Below, one piece after another: positions 5,864 to 12,646 of a DNA stretch of 12,646 nt. A model generated the notes under the pieces. It was not told the DNA's origin. It made no database searches and saw nothing but the letters and a program-made list of their open reading frames with translations. This DNA comes from Legionellaceae bacterium (GTDB lineage: Bacteria; Pseudomonadota; Gammaproteobacteria; Legionellales; Legionellaceae). A program made the position numbers and the translations under genes. The stretch is taken from positions 1 to 12,646 of the forward strand of contig CANNJG010000039.1 in the NCBI GenBank assembly GCA_947504795.1, in the 5' to 3' direction. The first letter of the stretch is position 1; each line of letters starts with the position of its first letter.

Positions 5864-8305
5864 CTAATGCATATCGCTCGTATTCAAGGGATCCCCTACT
5901 ACCTCTGGCATAACAGCCAAAGGATGACTCACTACAAAAGGACTCCGCACTAATGCCAGCTCCAATACCTCTTCAATGGTATTCACAGGATGTACTTTAA
6001 TTTGATTTAAAATATTTTGTGGGATTTCTGTTAAATCCTTACGATTTTCTTCAGGAATAATCACTTCCTTAATCCCACCGCGATGCGCAGCTAACAATTT
6101 TTCTTTCAATCCACCTATCGGTAACAATTGACCACGCAAAGTAATTTCGCCTGTCATCGCAACGGCAGCACGGACAGGAATATGCGTCACCACTGACACG
6201 AGCGCGACACACATACCAATCCCCGCGCTTGGGCCATCCTTGGGGGTTGCTCCTTCAGGGACATGGATATGAAAATCTGATTTTTCATAAAAATCATCTG
6301 CTAAGCCAAAAATTTTCATGCGCCCACGCATCACTGTCATAGCAGCATGGATTGACTCCTGCATCACCTCTCCCAACTGCCCTGTATGCAACGTCTTACC
6401 TTTTCCGGGCATCATTGATGCCTCAATGGTGAGTAACTCACCCCCAACACTGGTCCATGCCAAACCGGTCACTTGGCCCACTTCATCTGCCGACTCTGCC
6501 AGACCATAGCGAAATTTCTTAACACCTAAATACTTTTCAATATTCTCAGCCGAAATTAATTCTTTTTGCACTTCGTTGGGATGGGTCAGTATGTCTTTTA
6601 CGACCTTACGACAAATATGCGCAATTTCTCGCTCAAGGGATCGCACGCCGGCTTCACGAGTGAAGTAGCGGGTAATTTGATAAATGGACTCATCCTTAAA
6701 TTCAATTTCATTTTCTTTTAACCCATTTAATTTCACCTGCTTCGGGACTAGATAATCTTTAGCGATATGCAGTTTTTCATCTTCGGTGTAGCCAGCAAGA
6801 CGAATCACTTCCATTCGATCTAACAAAGGTGCCGGTATTTCTAAGGAGTTAGCGGTAGCAATAAACATTACATCGCTTAAATCATAATTAACCTCTAAAT
6901 AATGATCGTTAAACGTGTGATTTTGCTCCGGATCTAAGACCTCAAGCAATGCGGATGCCGGGTCTCCACGAAAATCCATTGCCATTTTATCCACTTCATC
7001 TAACATAATCAGTGGATTTTTGACGCCGGCTTTACAGAGTTTTTGAATAATTTTTCCAGGCATAGAGCCAATATAGGTCCGTCTATGCCCACGAATTTCG
7101 GCTTCATCGCGCACCCCACCTAAGGCAATACGAATAAATGTGCGACCTGTAGCATTCGCAATCGATTGTCCCAGGGATGTTTTACCCACGCCAGGCGGAC
7201 CTACCAGACAAATTATTGGACCTTTTAAACGTTTTACGCGTTGTTGAACAGCGAGATATTCAATAATGCGCTCTTTCACTTTTTCCAAACCGTAGTGGTC
7301 TTTGTCTAATGATTTCTCAGCTTTACTCAAATCGAATTGGATGCGGTTACGATTTTTCCAAGGTACCGATAACATCCAATCTAGGTAACTGCGAATCACA
7401 GTAGCTTCGGCCGACATCGGCGGCATCAGTTTGAGTTTTTTTAATTCGGACAAGGCTTTGTCATGTGCTTCTTTAGGCATGCCTGCTTTTTGGATAGCGT
7501 TTTCTAGTTGTTCTAGTTCACTTCCTTCTTCACCCATTTCGCCGAGTTCTTTTTGAATCGCTTTAATTTGTTCATTCAAATAATATTCACGCTGACTTTT
7601 TTCCATTTGACGCTTTACGCGCCCACGCACGCGTTTTTCAACTTGCAACAAATCGATTTCGCTTTCAATCAGCGCCATTAAACGCTCTATGCGTACGCCC
7701 ACGTCTAATGCCTCTAACAGCCCTTGTTTATCTTCCACTTTAAGAGTGAGATGGGCTGCAATGTTGTCCGTTAACCGCCCAGGCTCTTCTATACTCGATA
7801 AGGATCCCAATATTTCGGGCGGTATTTTTTTGTTCAGCTTAATGTATTGCTCAAACTGCGACATGAGCGAGCGCATCATGATTTTTACTTCTTGCGGTTT
7901 GAAAGTGGTATTATCTTCGACAACAGGTTCTAGGGTTGCTTCCATATATCCCCCTTCACCGTGCTCTGTGAATGCGGAAATTTTAGTGCGTTGCTCGCCT
8001 TCGACCAAGACTTTTACCGTGCCATCCGGCAGTTTCAACAGTTGCAACAGGCTTGATATGGTACCAAACTCAAATAAACCATCGGGGGTTGGATCATCAT
8101 CAATCGATTTGCGCTGCGCAACAAGAACAATACGTTTATTCTCTAACATTGCCGCTTCTAACGCTTTGATTGACTTTTGTCTGCCGACAAATAGAGGGAT
8201 CACCATGTGCGGATACACTACAACATCACGCAATGGCAACACAGGTAACGCCGCAACGTCAACTACTTCGACTTGATTTGGTACCAATTCGATTTCACCT
8301 GCCAT
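5864..8305 (-). CDS. lon: ATP-dependent protease Lon
   Basis: Hexameric cytoplasmic AAA+ serine protease that degrades damaged and short-lived regulatory proteins. At 813 residues it is a little longer than E. coli Lon (784). Domains in order: LON substrate-binding domain about 18-215 (LPVLPLRDVVVYPHMVIPLFVGR), a helical linker with coiled coil about 220-290, AAA+ module with Walker A GPPGVGKTS at 369-377 and Walker B PLIMLDEVDK at 431-440, then the protease domain about 600-785. The catalytic pair is Ser693 in PKDGPSAGIGM and Lys734 in PIGGLKEK. The C-terminus carries about 25 residues beyond the family core, not recognised. The start is fixed by AAAGGGGA 6 bases before the ATG. Only 20 bases separate it from the clpX stop, so it is probably read from the clpX transcript rather than from a dedicated heat-shock promoter as in E. 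coli. Confidence 0.98.
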   Translation of the reverse strand: MAGEIELVPNQVEVVDVAALPVLPLRDVVVYPHMVIPLFVGRQKSIKALEAAMLENKRIVLVAQRKSIDDDPTPDGLFEFGTISSLLQLLKLPDGTVKVLVEGEQRTKISAFTEHGEGGYMEATLEPVVEDNTTFKPQEVKIMMRSLMSQFEQYIKLNKKIPPEILGSLSSIEEPGRLTDNIAAHLTLKVEDKQGLLEALDVGVRIERLMALIESEIDLLQVEKRVRGRVKRQMEKSQREYYLNEQIKAIQKELGEMGEEGSELEQLENAIQKAGMPKEAHDKALSELKKLKLMPPMSAEATVIRSYLDWMLSVPWKNRNRIQFDLSKAEKSLDKDHYGLEKVKERIIEYLAVQQRVKRLKGPIICLVGPPGVGKTSLGQSIANATGRTFIRIALGGVRDEAEIRGHRRTYIGSMPGKIIQKLCKAGVKNPLIMLDEVDKMAMDFRGDPASALLEVLDPEQNHTFNDHYLEVNYDLSDVMFIATANSLEIPAPLLDRMEVIRLAGYTEDEKLHIAKDYLVPKQVKLNGLKENEIEFKDESIYQITRYFTREAGVRSLEREIAHICRKVVKDILTHPNEVQKELISAENIEKYLGVKKFRYGLAESADEVGQVTGLAWTSVGGELLTIEASMMPGKGKTLHTGQLGEVMQESIHAAMTVMRGRMKIFGLADDFYEKSDFHIHVPEGATPKDGPSAGIGMCVALVSVVTHIPVRAAVAMTGEITLRGQLLPIGGLKEKLLAAHRGGIKEVIIPEENRKDLTEIPQNILNQIKVHPVNTIEEVLELALVRSPFVVSHPLAVMPEVVGDPLNTSDMH

Positions 8306-8325
8306 GATTATCCCCTTTCTATGCG

Positions 8326-9582
8326 TTACACCGCCTTTTTTTCTTCACTATCCGCATAAACCAATATGGGCACGCTGATAGTATTTACGACATTTTCATC
8401 AATAATCACTTTTTCCACCCCTTCTAGAGAGGGTAAATCATACATGGTGTCTAATAAAATATTTTCAAGTGTAGCACGTAATCCTCGAGCGCCGATTTTT
8501 CGTGCTAACGCTTTCTTAGCAATCAAATGTAACGCTTCCTCACGAAACTCCAATTCTACTTTTTCCATTTTAAACAATGCATGAAATTGTTTGACCAACG
8601 CATTTTTAGGTCGTGTCAGAATATCAATCAAAGCTGCTTCGTCTAATTCATGCAAAGTGGTCACCACCGGTAGACGACCTACAAACTCCGGAATCAATCC
8701 ATACTTAACCAAATCATCTGATTCCAATGATTGTAGCACGTCTTCAAACTCATTGGCGCCTTTCGTATTTAACTTTGCAGAGAATCCAATCCCTGTCTTT
8801 TCAGAACGATTACGAATCACTTTGTCTAACCCTGCAAATGCCCCTCCGCAAACAAATAAAATATTCGAGGTGTCCACCTGCAAAAATTCTTGTTGCGGAT
8901 GTTTACGTCCGCCTTGGGGGGGCACAGAAGCCACGGTCCCTTCGATTAATTTCAATAGTGCTTGTTGTACCCCTTCGCCAGATACATCACGCGTAATCGA
9001 AGGATTATCGGATTTGCGCGATATCTTATCGATTTCATCGATATAAACGATACCTTGTTGCGCTTTTTCTATATCATAATCACACTTTTGCAATAATTTT
9101 TGAATGATATTTTCAACATCTTCCCCAACATACCCTGCTTCTGTCAAAGTTGTTGCATCTGCCATTGCAAACGGCACATTGAGCATTTTAGCCAAGGTCT
9201 GCGCCAATAATGTTTTGCCAGAACCGGTCGGTCCAATCAACAAAATATTCGATTTACCTAATTCAATCCCTTCTTCAGTTTTATGATACAAACGCTTGTA
9301 GTGGTTATAAACCGCCACAGACAGCACCTTTTTGGCATGCGTTTGTCCTACAACATACTCGTCTAAAAAAGCAGAAATTTCTCTGGGTTTGGGTAATTTC
9401 TTGACTTCAGTTGCAGCAGGTTTATCCTGTGCTTCTTCGCGGATAATATCGTTGCATAGTTCAATACACTCATCGCATACAAAAACAGAGGGGCCTGCAA
9501 TTAGTTTTTTAACTTCGTTTTGACTCTTACCACAGAAAGAGCAATATAATGTTTTCGTTCCTGTTCCGCTACTTTTAGCCAT
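8326..9582 (-). CDS. clpX: ClpX, ATPase subunit of the ClpXP protease
   Basis: AAA+ unfoldase that recognises substrates such as ssrA-tagged proteins and feeds them to ClpP. It has 418 residues, close to the usual 420-425. The N-terminal zinc domain has Cys14, Cys17, Cys36 and Cys39. The AAA+ core has Walker A GPTGSGKT (117-124), pore loop GYVGE (150-154), Walker B IVYIDEID (178-185, Glu183), the RKH loop (226-228) and the sensor-2 GARGLR (364-369). The IGF tripeptide that docks onto ClpP is at 265-267. All needed residues are present. AAGGGGA stands 7 bases before the ATG. A 146-base gap separates it from clpP upstream, and lon follows 20 bases downstream, so the three are likely one operon, possibly with an extra promoter in that gap that I could not identify with confidence. 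Confidence 0.98.
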   Translation of the reverse strand: MAKSSGTGTKTLYCSFCGKSQNEVKKLIAGPSVFVCDECIELCNDIIREEAQDKPAATEVKKLPKPREISAFLDEYVVGQTHAKKVLSVAVYNHYKRLYHKTEEGIELGKSNILLIGPTGSGKTLLAQTLAKMLNVPFAMADATTLTEAGYVGEDVENIIQKLLQKCDYDIEKAQQGIVYIDEIDKISRKSDNPSITRDVSGEGVQQALLKLIEGTVASVPPQGGRKHPQQEFLQVDTSNILFVCGGAFAGLDKVIRNRSEKTGIGFSAKLNTKGANEFEDVLQSLESDDLVKYGLIPEFVGRLPVVTTLHELDEAALIDILTRPKNALVKQFHALFKMEKVELEFREEALHLIAKKALARKIGARGLRATLENILLDTMYDLPSLEGVEKVIIDENVVNTISVPILVYADSEEKKAV

Positions 9583-9728
9583 TAATTATCCCCTTCTTAA
9601 CGCATGAGACTTTGAACGATGTCAAACTCGCCAAGGTCAGATTCTGATCATATATTGATGACTCTGCCATAAAATGAATAGGATCTACGCCTTCGCGGGC
9701 CTGCCAATTAGGTCTCTTAAAATGATAG

Positions 9729-10385
9729 TTACGAATTTTGTTCCACAGTTTTAGACCCTAGCTCGGAGTCTCGACCACGAAACACTTTGTCCGCCAAACC
9801 GTAAGCCACGGCTTGTTCAGCACTCATGAAATTATCACGTTCAGTATCCATCATAATTTTTTCGGGTGTTTTTTTAGTATGATGCGCCATAATAGTATTT
9901 AAGCGATCGCGAATAGCTAACGTTTCGCGTGCATGAATTTCGATATCGGTTGCTTGACCTCGATATCCACCCAAGGGCTGATGTATCATCACCCGCGAAT
10001 TTGGCAAACAAAAGCGCTTACCCTCAGCGCCTGCACACAAAAGCAACGCTGCAGCACTAGCTGCTTGTCCAATACAAAGTGTACTGACATCGGGTTTGAT
10101 AAATTGCATGGTGTCATAAATGGCCAACCCTGCAGTCACCACACCTCCGGGAGAGTTGATGTAAATAAAAATATCTTTTTCAGGATTTTCTGACTCTAGG
10201 AACAATAACTGGGCAACCACTAAATTAGCCATGTGGTCTTCAACCTCACCCAATAAAAAAATAATCCGTTCTTTTAATAATCGTGAATAAATATCATAAG
10301 AACGCTCACCTCGTGATGTTTGTTCTATGACCATCGGGACCAATCCGCTGGCAGCTCTTATACCGCCTTCTGTCATCCACGTCAT
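9729..10385 (-). CDS. clpP: ClpP, proteolytic subunit of the ClpXP protease
   Basis: Self-compartmentalising serine peptidase that forms a double heptamer and is gated by ClpX (and ClpA where present). It has 218 residues, against 207 in E. coli, the extra length being in the C-terminal tail. The catalytic triad is Ser110 in GQAAS, His135 in MIHQP and Asp184 in ERDNF, one residue off the E. coli precursor numbering. The residues after the serine are Ala-Ala-Ala instead of the usual Met-Gly-Ala, an uncommon but conservative change. A short propeptide is probably removed as in relatives (start near residue 15). The ATG follows the tig stop by two bases and its ribosome-binding site AAAGGAG lies within the end of tig, pointing to translational coupling between the two. 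Confidence 0.97.
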   Translation of the reverse strand: MTWMTEGGIRAASGLVPMVIEQTSRGERSYDIYSRLLKERIIFLLGEVEDHMANLVVAQLLFLESENPEKDIFIYINSPGGVVTAGLAIYDTMQFIKPDVSTLCIGQAASAAALLLCAGAEGKRFCLPNSRVMIHQPLGGYRGQATDIEIHARETLAIRDRLNTIMAHHTKKTPEKIMMDTERDNFMSAEQAVAYGLADKVFRGRDSELGSKTVEQNS

Positions 10386-10387
10386 TA

Positions 10388-11716
10388 CTAAGCTCCTTTG
10401 TTGTCATCCTTTTGAGGATTCATAACTTCTGAGTAAGTCACTGATTTTTGTGAAATTGTTGCAGTAGAAACGATTTGATCGGCTACCAACTCCTCCATAA
10501 CCAATGCTTCAATTTCTGCTAAGCGGTCTTTGTTTCCTCGGTACCATGCTCGCACTTCATCAGGTCGTTCGTACGCACTGGCGAATACTTCGATCATAGC
10601 ATCTACACGCAAGCTATCAACCTGAATATTATGTTTTTTTACATATTCGGAAAATAACAAGCCTAACTGTACCCGTCTAATCGCTTTTTCTGCAAACATA
10701 GCACGTGGAAAATCGGGGATTTTTTCGTCGTCATGATGCTCATGTCCAAACACTTGATGATACATTTCATGTTGCAAATGCTTGATTTCTTGATCAATTA
10801 GCGATTCAGGAATTTCTATTGGATTTTTTTTAATTAATTCGTCAAAAATAGATTCTCGATTCACGGAGCTGACCCTGCGGGTTAATTCACGAGTCATATT
10901 TTCTTTGATATCGCTGCGTAGTCCATCCATACCACCTGATTTGACGTTAAATGTTTCTGCGAATGCATCATCTGCGTCAGGTAATTGACCTTCAAATACT
11001 TTAGTTGCCGTTACGGTGAAGCGTGCTTCTTTGCCCGCTAATTCAGCATGACCGTAGTCTGCTGGAAAAGTGACCGTGATATCTTTGGCTTTGCCAATCA
11101 CAAACCCAATTAACCCATCTTCAAACCCTGGAATCATTGATCCAGAACCTATTATGAGTTCAAAATTATCTGCTTTACCACCTTCGAAAGGGATGTTTTC
11201 TACAAATCCTTCAAAATCAACAAGGACCTTATCACCTGTTTTCACTGCGCGTGAAACTTCCTGCCATGTTTTATTTTTCTCACGCAATTGCTCAATCATG
11301 TTGTCTACATCGATGTTTTGTACTTCTGAAGACACCAATTCAACCTCATCACCGGCTAATTCCACTATCTCGAACTCTGGGAACACTTCAAATACAGCAT
11401 GATATGAAAATGGCGTATCAAAAACGATTTGTTCCGGTTCGATTTCAGGCGTGGCAACAGGCATCAACTTTTCTGACTTTAAAGCCTCGTACAAACTGGA
11501 TTGAATTAATTCTTGTGCAACCTCATGGGTCACAGACAATGAATAGCGCTGCTTAACCACATTCAAAGGCACTTTTCCGGGACGAAATCCGTCAATTTTA
11601 ACCTTATGTGACAATTGTTTGATTTTAGATTCAAAGGCTTTTTTGAATTCATCGGCAGGTACCGAAACTGTCATTTTACGCTTCAAACCACTCAAAGTTT
11701 CTACTGAAACAGACAT
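10388..11716 (-). CDS. tig: Trigger factor, ribosome-bound chaperone and prolyl isomerase
   Basis: First chaperone to meet nascent chains at the ribosome exit tunnel. It has 442 residues (E. coli 432). The N-terminal ribosome-binding domain (about 1-112) carries the signature GFRPGKVP at 43-50 that contacts the ribosome. The FKBP-type isomerase domain spans about 160-242 (GDKVLVDFEGFVENIPFEGG, IPGFEDGLIG, VTFPADYG). The helical C-terminal substrate-binding arms follow from 245, with a His-rich insert GHEHHDDEK at 324-332. The last dozen residues are polar and probably disordered. The start is supported by GAGGTGA 5-8 bases before the ATG. It is the first protein gene after a tRNA cluster on the same strand with only 43 bases between, and it heads the tig-clpP-clpX-lon series. 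Confidence 0.98.
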   Translation of the reverse strand: MSVSVETLSGLKRKMTVSVPADEFKKAFESKIKQLSHKVKIDGFRPGKVPLNVVKQRYSLSVTHEVAQELIQSSLYEALKSEKLMPVATPEIEPEQIVFDTPFSYHAVFEVFPEFEIVELAGDEVELVSSEVQNIDVDNMIEQLREKNKTWQEVSRAVKTGDKVLVDFEGFVENIPFEGGKADNFELIIGSGSMIPGFEDGLIGFVIGKAKDITVTFPADYGHAELAGKEARFTVTATKVFEGQLPDADDAFAETFNVKSGGMDGLRSDIKENMTRELTRRVSSVNRESIFDELIKKNPIEIPESLIDQEIKHLQHEMYHQVFGHEHHDDEKIPDFPRAMFAEKAIRRVQLGLLFSEYVKKHNIQVDSLRVDAMIEVFASAYERPDEVRAWYRGNKDRLAEIEALVMEELVADQIVSTATISQKSVTYSEVMNPQKDDNKGA

Positions 11717-11728
11717 CTACTCACCTCT

Positions 11729-11740
11729 TAATCATGATTA
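11729..11740. repeat. 12-base perfect palindrome just upstream of tig
   Basis: TAATCATGATTA reads the same on both strands and overlaps the region just before the tig ribosome-binding site. It could be a small operator or a chance AT-rich palindrome; nothing else supports a role. Confidence 0.5.
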
Positions 11741-11759
11741 TTAACCCTACCATCCTTAA

Positions 11760-11844
11760 TGGTGCGAAAGGAGAGACTCGAACTCTCACAGGTTACCCCG
11801 CTGGAACCTAAATCCAGTGCGTCTACCAATTCCGCCACTTTCGC
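11760..11844 (-). tRNA. tRNA-Leu (anticodon UAG)
   Basis: 85 nt class II tRNA with encoded CCA (complement of 11760-11762). Acceptor GCGAAAG pairs with CTTTCGC, discriminator A. The D-arm TGGCGGAATTGGTAGACGCA, anticodon arm CTGGATTTAGGTTCCAG with anticodon TAG (complement of 11808-11810), and a long variable arm (GCGGGGTAACCTGT) are as in bacterial tRNA-Leu. It is the last tRNA of the cluster, 43 bases before tig. Confidence 0.97.
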
Positions 11845-11920
11845 GCTCAACAACTCATACACACTACGTATAAAACCGTAAACTTGCAATCAAGTCCACG
11901 CTATCTTGAAAGAGTGGGGT

Positions 11921-11997
11921 TGGGGTGAACGATGGGACTCGAACCCACGACAACCGGGATCACAACCCGGGGCTCTACCAACTGAGCTACGCCCACC
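11921..11997 (-). tRNA. tRNA-His (anticodon GUG), with encoded G-1
   Basis: 77 nt including CCA (complement of 11921-11923) and the extra 5' G (complement of 11997) facing discriminator C, the identity element for histidyl-tRNA synthetase. The anticodon GTG is the complement of 11961-11963 in the loop of CCGGGTTGTGATCCCGG, and the T-loop is TTCGAGT. The acceptor GTGGGCG with CGTTCAC has two neighbouring G-U pairs (4-69 and 5-68). Confidence 0.97.
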
Positions 11998-12031
11998 ATA
12001 TAATGACCGAGTCAAATTCTGCTGGCGACTG

Positions 12032-12108
12032 TGGTACGCCCGGCAGGATTCGAACCTGCTACCCTCGGCTTAGAAGGCCGATGCTCTATCCAAATGAGCT
12101 ACGGGCGC
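12032..12108 (-). tRNA. tRNA-Arg (anticodon UCU)
   Basis: 77 nt with encoded CCA (complement of 12032-12034). The anticodon arm CGGCCTTCTAAGCCG gives anticodon TCT (complement of 12072-12074), reading AGA/AGG. D-arm TAGCTCATTTGGATAGAGC, T-loop TTCGAAT. Acceptor GCGCCCG pairs with CGGGCGT, so the first pair is G1-U72 rather than G-C; the discriminator is A. Confidence 0.96.
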
Positions 12109-12113
12109 AAATT

Positions 12114-12190
12114 TGGTCGGGGTGGAGAGATTCGAACTCCCGACATCCTGCTCCCAAAGCAGGCGCGCTACCAGGCTGCGCTACACCCCG
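12114..12190 (-). tRNA. tRNA-Pro (anticodon UGG)
   Basis: 77 nt with encoded CCA (complement of 12114-12116). Acceptor CGGGGTG pairs fully with CACCCCG. D-arm TAGCGCAGCCTGGTAGCGC, anticodon arm CCTGCTTTGGGAGCAGG with anticodon TGG (complement of 12154-12156), T-loop TTCGAAT. It is the first tRNA of the cluster and lies about 21 bases after the predicted transcription start. Confidence 0.97.
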
Positions 12191-12219
12191 TCTAAACCCG
12201 TCTCAATGACAGAGGGCAA

Positions 12220-12248
12220 ATAATACCTTGAGTTTTTTATGAGGTCAA
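12220..12248 (-). promoter_or_regulatory. Near-consensus sigma-70 promoter of the tRNA-Pro-Arg-His-Leu cluster
   Basis: On the - strand, TTGACC (complement of 12243-12248), an exact 17-base spacer, and TATTAT (complement of 12220-12225). Each hexamer is one base from consensus. It is followed by the C-rich stretch GCCCTC, a GC-rich discriminator typical of stable-RNA promoters under stringent control. The -35 overlaps the stop codon of the upstream membrane-protein gene. It may also drive tig and the genes after it. Confidence 0.85.
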
Positions 12249-12646
12249 TAGCTATTCACTCCTGGTAACTGTAAACCCAGAAATATTAGAGTAATTATCC
12301 CTAAGATTGCACTCACTTCATAGCTTTGTCGTCGCCAAAGCAATGCTTTTTTTCCAAAGGGTTTTTTCGTTTGAATCAAAACCCAAACTCCTAAGATAGG
12401 CGACAAAGAAACCCCCACCAAAAACAGCCACTGAGCCAGTCTTAGCACGATGATTCCGTTGTGCATTCTCAGTTGATTGATTATCCATTCGATCATCATC
12501 AGTACCTCAACCCAAGCCGTTGCAACCCCCCATAAAAAACAATGCTCGCATAGGACCGAAACCGATGAAGCTAACAGTAAAGACAGGGCTAAAAATAACC
12601 AAGACTTTGCTTTTAAAGCACGTACATAAGCGGTAAGTTCATCTGA
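12245..12646 (-). CDS. Unrecognised small membrane protein, 5' end outside the window
   Basis: I do not recognise the family. An internal ATG at 12497-12499 would give only 84 residues, but the frame is open without a stop to the window edge, giving 133 visible residues, so the true start probably lies outside. Three or four hydrophobic segments are visible: SWLFLALSLLLASSVSVL, FLWGVATAWVEVLMMIEWII, IIVLRLAQWLFLVGVSLSPI followed by LGVWVLI, and AILGIITLIFLGLQL. Between the last two lies a basic loop (QTKKPFGKK, WRRQSYE), expected on the cytoplasmic side. It has no recognised catalytic motif. The TGA stop overlaps the -35 of the tRNA promoter. Confidence 0.6.
   Translation of the reverse strand, partial: SDELTAYVRALKAKSWLFLALSLLLASSVSVLCEHCFLWGVATAWVEVLMMIEWIINQLRMHNGIIVLRLAQWLFLVGVSLSPILGVWVLIQTKKPFGKKALLWRRQSYEVSAILGIITLIFLGLQLPGVNSY

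Noticed and set aside
7689..8276. 195-residue open frame opposite lon
   Set aside because: Antisense shadow of the conserved Lon N-terminal domain; low-complexity Ser/Thr-rich composition typical of antisense reading.
8591..9046. 151-residue open frame opposite clpX
   Set aside because: Antisense shadow of conserved ClpX sequence, with no start signals.
9597..9625. TTGACA (complement of 9620-9625) as a promoter for clpX
   Set aside because: The -35 is perfect but the hexamer at 17 bases (CGTTAA) is a poor -10, and neither 16- nor 18-base spacing is better.
11717..11736. Mini-ORF ATG-ATT-AAG-AGG-TGA overlapping the tig ribosome-binding site
   Set aside because: Four sense codons with no ribosome-binding site of its own; most likely chance within the palindrome.
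1..12646. CRISPR array, insertion sequence or prophage integrase
   Set aside because: No regularly spaced direct repeats and no transposase or integrase frame seen; the tRNA genes are intact without duplicated 3' ends that would mark attachment sites.

Overview
The window is a stretch of gammaproteobacterial chromosome, most likely from the order Legionellales (Legionella, Coxiella, Berkiella or Aquicella type). Three things point there: the conserved order tig-clpP-clpX-lon-hupB-ppiD, AT-rich intergenic DNA, and a large solo gene whose protein ends like a Dot/Icm type IVB secretion substrate. The order-level assignment is inference; the gene order alone is shared by many Gammaproteobacteria.

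Left part (1-2787, + strand, accessory in character): the 3' part of a metQ-like methionine-binding lipoprotein gene; a gap with a degenerate GC-rich palindromic repeat; an unrecognised 531-residue, helix-rich protein with its own extended -10 promoter and a Glu/Ser/Thr-rich C-terminal tail; then two more GC-rich palindromes that lie inside what looks like a decayed DUF721 (DciA-like) gene. The palindromes on the two sides of the 531-residue gene belong to the same family.

Core part (2788-11716, all on the - strand): read in the direction of transcription, trigger factor (tig), clpP, clpX, lon, a long gap with a good promoter, hupB, tRNA-Val(UAC), tRNA-Asp(GUC), an intrinsic terminator, and ppiD. 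This is a protein quality-control block: nascent-chain chaperone, ClpXP protease, Lon protease, the nucleoid protein HU, and the periplasmic chaperone PpiD. Every core protein keeps its key residues. The ribosome-binding sites are strong, and tig-clpP-clpX-lon are close enough to be one operon.

Right part (11717-12646, - strand): a tRNA cluster Pro(UGG)-Arg(UCU)-His(GUG)-Leu(UAG) feeds directly into tig. A near-consensus sigma-70 promoter (TTGACC, 17 bases, TATTAT) lies just upstream of tRNA-Pro, and its -35 overlaps the stop codon of an upstream membrane-protein gene that runs off the window. The tRNA genes and the chaperone/protease operon therefore may share transcription.

No CRISPR array, insertion sequence or intact transposase gene is visible. 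The least explained parts are the 531-residue protein with its repeat and pseudogene surroundings, and the 663-base lon-hupB gap with its 12-bp perfect inverted repeat and 8-bp hairpin.
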